Of a stretch of 64,000 nucleotides of DNA, positions 46,627 to 54,226 are shown in pieces. The notes under the pieces are model-generated. The model was not told where the DNA came from. It ran no database searches and saw only the letters and a list, made by a program, of their open reading frames with translations. This DNA is from Hoylesella buccalis ATCC 35310 (GTDB taxonomy: Bacteria; Bacteroidota; Bacteroidia; Bacteroidales; Bacteroidaceae). Where the stretch lies: the NCBI RefSeq assembly GCF_025151385.1, contig NZ_CP102287.1, positions 2,480,001-2,544,000 on the forward strand, in the 5' to 3' direction. Both the position numbers and the translations under genes were made by a program. Position 1 is the first letter of the stretch. Each line of letters starts with the position of its first letter.

Positions 46627-46878
46627 GTTGTCCACATCCTATTTATATATTCTTTTTATTTATTTATTAAAAGAAAAAAGTTAGCTATCTTTTCCATAAT
46701 ATATTAAAGTATCAAATGATGTGAATAAGTTGATAAATTTCTTGGCCAAATAATTGTGGAAATTGATGTATAATTTCATCATAAGTGTGTGGATATGCAC
46801 CAACTTTTATGTTGTTTACTTACTAAGTGAATAAACAGGCAGTTTTTCAATATTTATAAACAGAATTATGCACAATTG
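46627..46878 (+). repeat. DnaA-box-rich intergenic repeat, copy 1
   Basis: About 250 bp of AT-rich sequence, repeated at 48299-48679 in the same orientation. It contains TTGTCCACA (46628), TGTGGATAT (46788) and TTATGCACA (46866), each one mismatch from the DnaA box TTATCCACA or its complement. No gene is present. Confidence 0.8.
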
Positions 46879-47006
46879 TAACTATTCAGCGGTAGTAATA
46901 ATAGTCCGGTTCAGCCTTATTCCTCAGTATGATTTTTCTTGAAAATCATCTAAAAAAGAGCCGTATTCTCTTGCGTATTTCAGATATTTTCTGTACTTTC
47001 ATACCC

Positions 47007-47192
47007 ATGAAAGAGCAAGTTACGGATATCTCTAAAGTACTGCAGAACATGGCAGAAGAAATGCGATTGATGCGTGAAACCATCAATCAACAGTATGTTG
47101 AAATTGCTATATTAAACCGTAACATCGAGTTGTTGAATAACCAACATCGTAAAAAGAACGAGGAAATAGCCCAATTGAAAAATAGCTTGTAG
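47007..47192 (+). CDS. Short coiled-coil protein
   Basis: From the internal ATG 47007 (MKEQVTDISKVLQNMAEEMR) the product has 61 residues and is almost entirely a predicted coiled coil (ETINQQYVEIAILNRNIELL). The upstream part of the frame is not protein-like. It may be a remnant of an IS66-type transposase N-terminus or a small regulator; I do not recognise it firmly. Confidence 0.4.
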   Translation: MKEQVTDISKVLQNMAEEMRLMRETINQQYVEIAILNRNIELLNNQHRKKNEEIAQLKNSL

Positions 47193-47317
47193 TGTATCTC
47201 AGCGTTGTTCAATTTCTTCCTTATGGGCGCATTGCCAATTTCTTGCATGACGTTCTCGGTCTGTTACCCAACTAATAGATAAATAAAAATAATTGTTAAG
47301 AAAAAAAATAACTAAAT

Positions 47318-48286
47318 ATGATAATGCCCATTCCGCATAGAATAAGCTGGATTGATAGTGTACGAGGATTTTGTATGATAGCAATTCTGTATTTTCATAC
47401 TGAAATATATTATACTAACACCACCATCATTCCTTACAGTATGTATGTGGTAAACGCACTCGTTATGTTTTTCTTCATATCTGGATTTTTATTTTATAAA
47501 GAAAACAACTTTCATATTAAAAAGAAAATAAAGTCTATCTTTCGTTCACTCATCAAGCCTTATTTTATATTCACTGCTATCATTTCTATTCCAAAAACAA
47601 TGGTTCATGGAGAAAATATAGAGATGATCAATATCATCAAACAAATTTTATTAGGTCATGCATCGTGGTTCATAGCTGCACTAATTATTGCCGAATTTAT
47701 TTTTTCTATTATTTTATATGTTAGCAAAGAAAAAACAAGTATTATCATAGTTAGTAGCTGTATCTTGTTTTGCATAGGCTTATCGTTCAACCACACCGAC
47801 TTATTAATACCCTGGCATGCACATATCGCTGCCTTATCTGTTTTGTTTATTGCATCAGGTTATCTGTATCATCGTTTTAATCATTTATTTTGTCACTATA
47901 CCAACTCCTTTACTTTTGTATTGGCACTCGTTGTGTTAGTTATTTGCAAGATAATAGAAAACTACTATGAATTAAATATGATCATATATGTTTTGAATAT
48001 AGATAATGTCTTTATATTTTTAATAGATACATTTCTATCTATTTACATCATTATTTATTTAGCAAAAAAATTGCCACAATTTCATTTTATACAATATGTA
48101 GGCAGGCACTGCATAGTATTTTATTTTTTATGTGGTGGCATACCACTACTGACAAGCAAAGTATTCAATGCCATTTCCTTAGGCTATTCTTCAAACTACC
48201 TTCAACTTTTACCTGTATTCTTTTGTGTACTTGTCATTACAACTTTTATAACTTGGATTATATATAAGTACATCAAAATAGTCTAG
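47318..48286 (+). CDS. Membrane acyltransferase (acyltransferase-3 family)
   Basis: A 322-residue protein with about ten transmembrane helices. The N-terminus RISWIDSVRGFCMIAILYFH carries the D-x-x-R-G and His features of acyltransferase-3 enzymes, which O-acetylate surface polysaccharides. ISGFLFYK and HASWFIAALIIAEF are also typical. The DNA is very AT-rich compared with the neighbours, and the gene sits between two copies of a 250-380 bp repeat, which suggests acquisition. Confidence 0.88.
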   Translation: MIMPIPHRISWIDSVRGFCMIAILYFHTEIYYTNTTIIPYSMYVVNALVMFFFISGFLFYKENNFHIKKKIKSIFRSLIKPYFIFTAIISIPKTMVHGENIEMINIIKQILLGHASWFIAALIIAEFIFSIILYVSKEKTSIIIVSSCILFCIGLSFNHTDLLIPWHAHIAALSVLFIASGYLYHRFNHLFCHYTNSFTFVLALVVLVICKIIENYYELNMIIYVLNIDNVFIFLIDTFLSIYIIIYLAKKLPQFHFIQYVGRHCIVFYFLCGGIPLLTSKVFNAISLGYSSNYLQLLPVFFCVLVITTFITWIIYKYIKIV

Positions 48287-48298
48287 TTACTTTTTAAT

Positions 48299-48679
48299 GT
48301 TGTCCACATCCTATTTATATATTCTTTTTATTTATTTTTTAAAAGAAAGAAATATGAAGAGAGATGATGTACGGTGGATATGTTGATAACTATACATCGA
48401 TTTATTTGCTTTTTTCGTTATTACGCTCTTATGTTGGTTTTTACACACTTCAACGGCATATCTTTCTATTCTTAATCAATTTGTTAGCTATCTTTTCCAC
48501 AATATAGTGAAGTATCGAATGATATGAATAAGTTGATAAATTTCTTGGCCGAATAATTGTGGAAATTGATGTATAACTTCGTCATAAGTGTGTGGATATG
48601 CACCAACTTTTATGTTGTTTACTTACTAAGTGGATAAACAGGCAGTTATTCAACATTTATAAACAGAGTTATGCACAAT
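48299..48679 (+). repeat. DnaA-box-rich intergenic repeat, copy 2
   Basis: Homologous with 46627-46878 at both ends, with about 130 bp extra in the middle (about 48353-48481). It contains TTGTCCACA (48300), TGTGGATAT (48591), AGTGGATAA (48629) and TTATGCACA (48669). AT-rich and gene-free. Confidence 0.8.
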
Positions 48680-48719
48680 GATTGTGTATAAGTGTTTGTA
48701 TGTTTCGTTTGAAGCAAAT

Positions 48720-48753
48720 AAATAAGGCAACGACACAAATCGTTGCCTTATTT
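48720..48753. terminator. Terminator downstream of rubredoxin
   Basis: A perfect 14-bp inverted repeat AAATAAGGCAACGA / TCGTTGCCTTATTT with a 6-nt loop, with A- and T-runs at its ends, 20 bp beyond the rubredoxin stop codon. Confidence 0.85.
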
Positions 48754-48772
48754 AAGTTCATCAAATGCTGTT

Positions 48773-48937
48773 TTATTCAGCTTGAGGAGTGAAATCTTCT
48801 TTTCCTACACCGCATAATGGGCATACCCAATCATCTGGGAGATCTTCAAATGCTGTTCCGGGAGCGATGCCTCCATCAGGATCGCCTTCTGCTGGGTCAT
48901 AAACATAACCGCAAGTTTCACATACATACTTTTTCAT
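48773..48937 (-). CDS. Rubredoxin
   Basis: A 54-residue protein too short for many ORF lists: [19 protein letters not shown] ... [13 protein letters not shown]. Cys6, Cys9, Cys39 and Cys42 form the FeS4 site. Rubredoxins carry single electrons in the cytoplasm, often in oxidative-stress defence of anaerobes. It follows the glycosyltransferase gene by 33 bp and ends at a strong terminator. Confidence 0.97.
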   Translation of the reverse strand: MKKYVCETCGYVYDPAEGDPDGGIAPGTAFEDLPDDWVCPLCGVGKEDFTPQAE

Positions 48938-48970
48938 AATCTTGTTTTTTAATAAGTGAATGAATTAATT

Positions 48971-50029
48971 TTAGTTTCTGTTATTATGTATAACTTCATC
49001 AAGTTTATTGATGATTTGTTCTGGTTTTATTTCATTTAAGCAAGCATAGTCATTCCTCCAGCACGGTTTATTGCCATAAATGGAACACGGGCGACACGTT
49101 AAGTCGGTCTGAACTGCAAGGTCTGCGCTTTGATTCCACCCCATAAATCCCGCAAAGGGATGTGTGGCACCCCAAATGCTGATGACGGGTGTGTTAACCA
49201 ATGATGCCAGATGCATGTTGGCACTGTCCATACTAATCATCACATCCAAGTGGTACATCAAAAGCAGTTCTTCCTGCAACGTGTTTAATAGCGTTGGTAC
49301 ACTGACACATCTTTCATATTTTTTTGCCCACAAAGATAGCTGCTCCTTTTCTTCTTTTCTGCCCCCAAATAGGAAAATTCGTGTATTTTCGTACTTGGTT
49401 TGTATCATCTCAATTGTTTTTTCCATTTTTTCCAATGGATAAACTTTACCCTTGTGTGCCGCAAAAGGCGCTATGCCAATCCACCGTTCTTCCTTGTTTT
49501 TCGCTTCGATACCATTTGGTAAGTCAGGCATGGTACCGTCTTGACGTGGAAAGATGGATGTAAAATCTATCTCAATAGGGTAACCTAATTTTGCTAATAC
49601 ATCCGCATAGTTTTGGAAAGACGTTTGTAGCGGCGTCAATACCTTATTCCCTTTAGCGGTTAGCCTACGTCTGTCGGCCCGATGCTTGTCAATATGAGCC
49701 ACTTTGAACCTGTCTAACGAAAATCTGGTGCGTAGATATTTCGAGCGCAGGTTGTCATGAAAATCAGCTATGGCGGTGAATCGTTTGGCCGTCAGTCTGC
49801 GGTAAAGTTTATTCAGTCCGCGCAGATTCTTATATTCATTGTTCAGGTCGGCAGACATGAAATCCACGTTTGGTGCCAATTTGTCAAAGAAATTCGCTGC
49901 AAAGGGTCGGCTCAACACGCTGATGCGAATGTTGGGATATTGTTTTGCCAACGAGTACACTACCGGAACCGTCATGGCTACGTCACCCATAGCCGAGAAC
50001 CGTATGATGAGCAGATGTTCGGTCTTCAT
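48971..50029 (-). CDS. Glycosyltransferase family 9 (heptosyltransferase-like)
   Basis: A 352-residue cytoplasmic enzyme of the GT-B fold that extends the LPS inner core. N-terminal domain: IIRFSAMGDVAMTVPVVYSL. C-terminal donor-binding part: MISMDSANMHLASLVNTPVI followed by WGATHPFAGF. Its start codon abuts the stop of the DUF4254 gene, so they are coupled. The exact sugar is not predictable. Confidence 0.93.
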   Translation of the reverse strand: MKTEHLLIIRFSAMGDVAMTVPVVYSLAKQYPNIRISVLSRPFAANFFDKLAPNVDFMSADLNNEYKNLRGLNKLYRRLTAKRFTAIADFHDNLRSKYLRTRFSLDRFKVAHIDKHRADRRRLTAKGNKVLTPLQTSFQNYADVLAKLGYPIEIDFTSIFPRQDGTMPDLPNGIEAKNKEERWIGIAPFAAHKGKVYPLEKMEKTIEMIQTKYENTRIFLFGGRKEEKEQLSLWAKKYERCVSVPTLLNTLQEELLLMYHLDVMISMDSANMHLASLVNTPVISIWGATHPFAGFMGWNQSADLAVQTDLTCRPCSIYGNKPCWRNDYACLNEIKPEQIINKLDEVIHNNRN

Positions 50030-50632
50030 TTATTTTTTGTAGAGAACCGGGTTGGTCGACGGATCATTGTACATCTTCATTTGTCGGTACACTTTCATGT
50101 ATTTTCGTCCCTCTTGGATGTCTTCCAGCAGCTGATCAATGGCTGTTCCCAAGTCTTTTTGTTGTTCCAGCAGGACATTTAGCTTGGCCGTACATGTATC
50201 TTTGTGCTCTTTTGAAGCATCTTGTCGTTCGACTTGCTCGCGCATGTGATAAATCTTCAGTGCCAGTATGGACAGTCTATCTATTGCCCATGCCGGACTT
50301 TCGGTGTTGATGCGTGCGTCGGGCAGCACTTTCACCTCACTGTATTTCTGCCTGAAATAGCTGTCTATCTGTTCAACAAGATCAGTACGGTCTTGATTCG
50401 ATCGGTCAATGCGGCGCTTCAAGGCCAACGCTTCCATTGGATCAATGTGCGGGTCTCTGATGATATCTTCAAAATGCCATTGAACAGTGTCAATCCAGCA
50501 CTTCAGATACAACCGGTTTTCGATGGTTCCTTCGTCGTAGGGATTATTGATTGGTGTGTCAATATCATCATGGACGTGATAATCATCAATAGCTCGTTGA
50601 AAGATTTTGTTACATTGTTCACTAAATGACAT
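50030..50632 (-). CDS. DUF4254 protein
   Basis: A 200-residue, largely helical soluble protein. Residues such as NRLYLKCWIDTVQWHFEDIIRDP (about 38-60) and the ALALKRRIDRSNQDRTDL stretch match the DUF4254 family, which is usually encoded next to heptosyltransferase-like genes in Bacteroidetes. Function is unknown; linkage suggests LPS synthesis. Confidence 0.88.
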   Translation of the reverse strand: MSFSEQCNKIFQRAIDDYHVHDDIDTPINNPYDEGTIENRLYLKCWIDTVQWHFEDIIRDPHIDPMEALALKRRIDRSNQDRTDLVEQIDSYFRQKYSEVKVLPDARINTESPAWAIDRLSILALKIYHMREQVERQDASKEHKDTCTAKLNVLLEQQKDLGTAIDQLLEDIQEGRKYMKVYRQMKMYNDPSTNPVLYKK

Positions 50633-50658
50633 GTTGCGTTTTCTTTTGGTTACTTATG

Positions 50659-50689
50659 CAAATATAAATAATAAAAGGTAATGGTCAAA
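50659..50689 (-). promoter_or_regulatory. Promoter of DUF4254-glycosyltransferase operon
   Basis: TTTG (50686-50689), 19 nt, TATATTTG (50659-50666) on the minus strand, 27 bp before the DUF4254 start codon. Confidence 0.7.
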
Positions 50690-51366
50690 ACAAAATCAAG
50701 GTTTTTTAGTACATTGTAACAAAGTATGCGTTGTTTAATTTGATTTTTATCGTTTTAGACGTTCTTGTCTTTCCACTGTTTTGACAAATCAAAATAAATA
50801 TTGAAAGGAGTGTGAATTTTCTTGACAAGCAACCCTTTTATTTTGGGCGTATTTGTAAATAACTCTTCATCCGTTTGCAAATACGCCAAATATAGGTTGT
50901 TTTTGTATATGATTGACACATAATAAAATACAGCTTTCAACCATAGTTAGACCACTTCATTTTTGCTTTTTTCAGGGTAAACGCATTGCTTTTAGGCTTC
51001 AATATGCATGCTTTTGGTGTGTTAAGCCTTGTAAATTGACCGGCAAAGTCGTATATATTGAACCTTAAACGCATTGCTGTTGCCTTAAAATTTAATTTTT
51101 CTTGCTTCATGATAGCTTGTTTGCTCCCTCCTTGCCTAGTGAATTTTTCCAGAATGAAAGTTTTGAAGTGCTGTTTTAGGAGCATTATTTGGTTAAAAAA
51201 TTCTACATTTTTTCAGCTAAAGATGCAGTTCATCCTGTGGCACAATGCCGTAGTGTTTTAAATCATTACGCACTTACCTATTTATTAATGTTTTTTTTCT
51301 TTTTTGAAGAAAGCATCTATTATAACTCTATAAATTACAGCTATTTTCAAAAAAACAAGCATTAAA
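50690..51366. other. AT-rich intergenic region with a dispersed repeat
   Basis: No credible gene. Short minus-strand frames here (50755-50940, 50937-51185) are low-complexity and partly repeat-derived. AAACGCATTGCT occurs twice (about 50980 and 51068). Confidence 0.55.
51123..51199 (+). repeat. Dispersed intergenic repeat, copy 2
   Basis: Begins GCTCCCTCCTTGCCTAGTGA and ends CATTATTTGGTTAAA; homologous with 38614-38690. Confidence 0.65.
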
Positions 51367-51395
51367 ATTGCACAATATATGGTATAATGTGCAAT
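51367..51395. promoter_or_regulatory. Inverted repeat upstream of the acpP promoter
   Basis: ATTGCACA (51367-51374) and TGTGCAAT (51388-51395) with a 13-bp AT-rich spacer, ending 25 bp upstream of the -33 element. A candidate operator for fatty-acid gene control. Confidence 0.5.
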
Positions 51396-51420
51396 ATGAG
51401 GTACTTTTTTCGATAAAACA

Positions 51421-51452
51421 TTTGTAGATGTGAATAAAAATTTGTTCCTTTG
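51421..51452 (+). promoter_or_regulatory. Promoter of acpP-fabF-rnc
   Basis: TTTG (51421-51424), 20 nt, TTCCTTTG (51445-51452); one mismatch in the -7 element. The start codon is 54 bp downstream. Confidence 0.65.
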
Positions 51453-51506
51453 CATCCGTATTTTTGATAATGAATCACTTATAAACATTTTAAAAAAGTT
51501 ACAATT

Positions 51507-51743
51507 ATGTCAGAAATTGAAAGCAAAGTAAAGGCTATTATCGTAGATAAGTTGGGTGTTGATGAGGCAGAAGTAAAGCCAGAAGCAAGTTTCACCAATG
51601 ATCTGGGTGCCGATTCATTGGACACTGTAGAGCTGATCATGGAATTCGAGAAAGAATTCGGCATCTCTATTCCAGACGATAAAGCTGAGAAGATTGCAAC
51701 GGTAGGTGATGCCATTTCTTATATAGAAGAAAATGCAAAATAA
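51507..51743 (+). CDS. acpP: Acyl carrier protein
   Basis: A 78-residue acidic four-helix protein; Ser37 in [10 protein letters not shown] receives the phosphopantetheine arm that carries growing fatty acids. Followed by fabF and rnc, the classic bacterial order. Confidence 0.98.
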   Translation: MSEIESKVKAIIVDKLGVDEAEVKPEASFTNDLGADSLDTVELIMEFEKEFGISIPDDKAEKIATVGDAISYIEENAK

Positions 51744-51808
51744 TTAAAAGCAAACGATTTGGGTTGAGCTGGGAGATTTCTTTCAGCTCAATTTCAATTT
51801 GCTTTTAA
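51744..51808. terminator. Cruciform hairpin between acpP and fabF
   Basis: An outer stem TTAAAAGCAAA (51744-51754) / TTTGCTTTTAA (51798-51808) encloses an inner stem TTGAGCTG (51764-51771) / CAGCTCAA (51784-51791). Probably a partial terminator or processing site that lets acpP be expressed more than fabF. Confidence 0.6.
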
Positions 51809-51829
51809 TCAATTTTTTTTATTCAATCA

Positions 51830-53092
51830 ATGGAATTAAAAAGAGTAGTAGTAACAGGACTTGGTGCCGTGACACCTATTGGCAATACGCCTGAAGAAAC
51901 ATGGAAAAGCATGTTGGCAGGTAAGAGTGGTGCTGCTCCTATTACATTATTTGATACTTCCAACTTCAAGACACAGTTTGCTTGTGAGGTAAAAGACCTG
52001 AACATCAACGACTATATTGATAGAAAGGCCGTACGCAAGCTGGATCGCTACACGCAGTTGGCCATGATTTCGGCCATGCAGGGTGTAAAAGATGCTGGAC
52101 TTGACTTGGAAAAAGAAGACAAAAACCGTATCGGTGTTATCTATGGTGTGGGTATCGGGGGTATTAAAACCTTCGAAGAAGAGGTTTCGTATTATGCCTT
52201 GAATAAGGAAAACGGACCTAAATTCAGCCCATTCTTCATTCCTAAGATGATTGCCGACATCGCTTCCGGACAGATTTCCATTCACTTTGGATTTCATGGT
52301 CCCAACTATACCACAACCAGTGCGTGTGCTTCTTCGAGCACAGCCTTGTCAGATGCATTCAATCTCATTCGTTTGGGCAAGGCGAACATCATCGTTTCAG
52401 GTGGTGCCGAGGCAGCCATTACGGCCAGTGGTGTGGGTGGATTCAATGCCATGCATGCGTTGTCAACCCGTAATGACGACCCTGAACATGCTTCACGGCC
52501 GTTCAGCGCCAGTCGTGACGGTTTCGTCATGGGCGAGGGAGCAGGTTGTTTGATTCTTGAAGAGTTGGAACATGCCAAGGCGCGCGGTGCCAAAATCTAT
52601 GCCGAAATGATTGGTGAAGGTGCCAGTGGCGACGCTTATCACATCACGGCCAGCCACCCGGAAGGTCTTGGTGCTAAGCTGGTGATGACCGCAGCATTAG
52701 AAGATGCCGGTCTGAAGCCAGAAGATGTTGATTACATCAATGTGCATGGTACTTCTACACCTGTTGGAGATATCTCTGAGGTTAAAGCCATCAAGGATGT
52801 GTTTGGTGACCATGCCTACAAGTTGAATATCAGTTCTACCAAGAGTATGACCGGCCACTTGCTGGGTGCAGCAGGTACTGTAGAGGCTATGGCCTGTGTG
52901 TTGGCCGTTCGGGACGGCATCATTCCTCCCACTATCAATCATGAGGAGGATGACAAAGACCCTGAAATTGATTACGAACTGAACTATACGTTCAACCAAG
53001 CTCAGAAGCGTGAGGTGCGTGTAGCATTGAGTAATACGTTCGGGTTTGGTGGACATAACGCTTGCGTAGTATTCAAGAAATATGCTGAGTAA
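51830..53092 (+). CDS. fabF: 3-oxoacyl-ACP synthase II
   Basis: A 420-residue condensing enzyme that elongates acyl-ACP with malonyl-ACP. Thiolase fold; active Cys166 in TTTSACASSSTA, His in VHGTSTPVGD, and TKSMTGHLLGAAG with the second His. The C-terminus NTFGFGGHNACVVFKK is typical. It overlaps rnc by 11 bp. Confidence 0.98.
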   Translation: MELKRVVVTGLGAVTPIGNTPEETWKSMLAGKSGAAPITLFDTSNFKTQFACEVKDLNINDYIDRKAVRKLDRYTQLAMISAMQGVKDAGLDLEKEDKNRIGVIYGVGIGGIKTFEEEVSYYALNKENGPKFSPFFIPKMIADIASGQISIHFGFHGPNYTTTSACASSSTALSDAFNLIRLGKANIIVSGGAEAAITASGVGGFNAMHALSTRNDDPEHASRPFSASRDGFVMGEGAGCLILEELEHAKARGAKIYAEMIGEGASGDAYHITASHPEGLGAKLVMTAALEDAGLKPEDVDYINVHGTSTPVGDISEVKAIKDVFGDHAYKLNISSTKSMTGHLLGAAGTVEAMACVLAVRDGIIPPTINHEEDDKDPEIDYELNYTFNQAQKREVRVALSNTFGFGGHNACVVFKKYAE

Positions 53093-54134
53093 TATTCTCG
53101 ATCGGATAAAGCTCCCCTTCCGTCGTGAAAGGGAGCTTTATTCGTCTTTATGCCGTATCATCGGTTTCTATCCACACGATATCAGTTATTACAAATTGGC
53201 CTTGATGCATAAGAGCGTCATGCGTCGCAATGCCAAGGGCAAACCCGTGAATAACGAGCGTTTGGAGTTTCTCGGTGATGCCATTCTCGATGCTACCGTA
53301 GGGCATATCGTGTACGAGCATTTTCCCGGTAAGCGTGAGGGATTTCTCACCAACACACGCAGTAAGCTGGTTCAACGCAGTACTTTGAACAAGTTGGCCA
53401 ATGAGATGGGCATTTGCAAGCTTATCCTTAGTAGCGGACGCAACGCCTCGCATAACAGTTATATGGGCGGAAATGCGTTCGAAGCGCTTGTGGGTGCCAT
53501 CTATCTGGATCGTGGTTACGATGCTTGTATGCGCTTCATGAAAGACCGTATCTTGAAGGAAATGCTCAACATTGATAAGGTGGCTTACAAGGAAGTGAAT
53601 TTCAAGAGTAAGCTGATTGAATGGAGCCAGAAAAACAAAGTGAAGATTAACTTCAAGCTGTTGAATCAAGGGCAGGATAAAAACGGTAACCCGGTCTTTA
53701 AGTATGCAGCCGAATTGGAAGGAATTGAGGGGTGTTCTGGTGAGGGATTCAGCAAGAAAGAGAGTCAACAGCTGGCCAGTAAGCTTACGTTGGAACAACT
53801 GAAACGCAAGCCGCAGTTCATCGATGAGGTGTTTGCCGCCAAGACCAACCGCACCAAGATGGAAGAAGAGCCGGTTGTTATCGTGCCGGATACGCATCCA
53901 CAGGATGATTTCATCGTGGTGAAGAGTGAAGACCTACCGGTACAAAAGCACGAATCACCCTTCCAGGAAGAGGTCTTTACCGATTCTCAAGAAGAGGTTC
54001 TTGAAGAGTCGCCTGTTATCTCCAACTTGGTAGATGAGATTGATGAGCTGCATTTAGACGATATCAGCGCCCAAAGAATGAGCGATGAGGAAATCATTGC
54101 CAAGGCCGAAGAAGAAGCCTTTTCGAATGAATAG
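53082..54134 (+). CDS. rnc: Ribonuclease III
   Basis: A 350-residue dsRNA endonuclease. The RNase III signature NERLEFLGDAILDA is at about 46-59, with a second acidic cluster near NAFEALVGAIYLDRG; a dsRNA-binding domain follows at about 180-255. An acidic C-terminal extension of about 90 residues (EEEPVVIVPDTHPQDD ...) is longer than in the standard 230-residue enzyme, as in other Bacteroidetes. Confidence 0.96.
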   Translation: MLSNILDRIKLPFRRERELYSSLCRIIGFYPHDISYYKLALMHKSVMRRNAKGKPVNNERLEFLGDAILDATVGHIVYEHFPGKREGFLTNTRSKLVQRSTLNKLANEMGICKLILSSGRNASHNSYMGGNAFEALVGAIYLDRGYDACMRFMKDRILKEMLNIDKVAYKEVNFKSKLIEWSQKNKVKINFKLLNQGQDKNGNPVFKYAAELEGIEGCSGEGFSKKESQQLASKLTLEQLKRKPQFIDEVFAAKTNRTKMEEEPVVIVPDTHPQDDFIVVKSEDLPVQKHESPFQEEVFTDSQEEVLEESPVISNLVDEIDELHLDDISAQRMSDEEIIAKAEEEAFSNE

Positions 54135-54157
54135 CTACGTCAGCAGCGTGCATACAG

Positions 54158-54206
54158 ATGCTCGCTGTCGGCGTATCTGTCGGCAGCGAGCATGTATCGT
54201 CCTTTT
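54158..54206 (+). terminator. Terminator of acpP-fabF-rnc
   Basis: ATGCTCGCTG (54158-54167) pairs with CAGCGAGCAT (54184-54193), flanked by ATAC/GTAT, and is followed by a T-run (CCTTTTTAA). It separates convergent rnc and ispG. Confidence 0.8.
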
Positions 54207-54226
54207 TAATTCATGTAGATAGGTAT

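Noticed and set aside
47199..47384. 61-codon minus-strand frame ending WQCAHKEEIEQR
   Set aside because: Overlaps the start of the acyltransferase gene and has no independent support.
50755..51185. Two short minus-strand frames (61 and 82 codons)
   Set aside because: They lie in AT-rich repeat sequence, have no leader or family features, and one overlaps the dispersed repeat.
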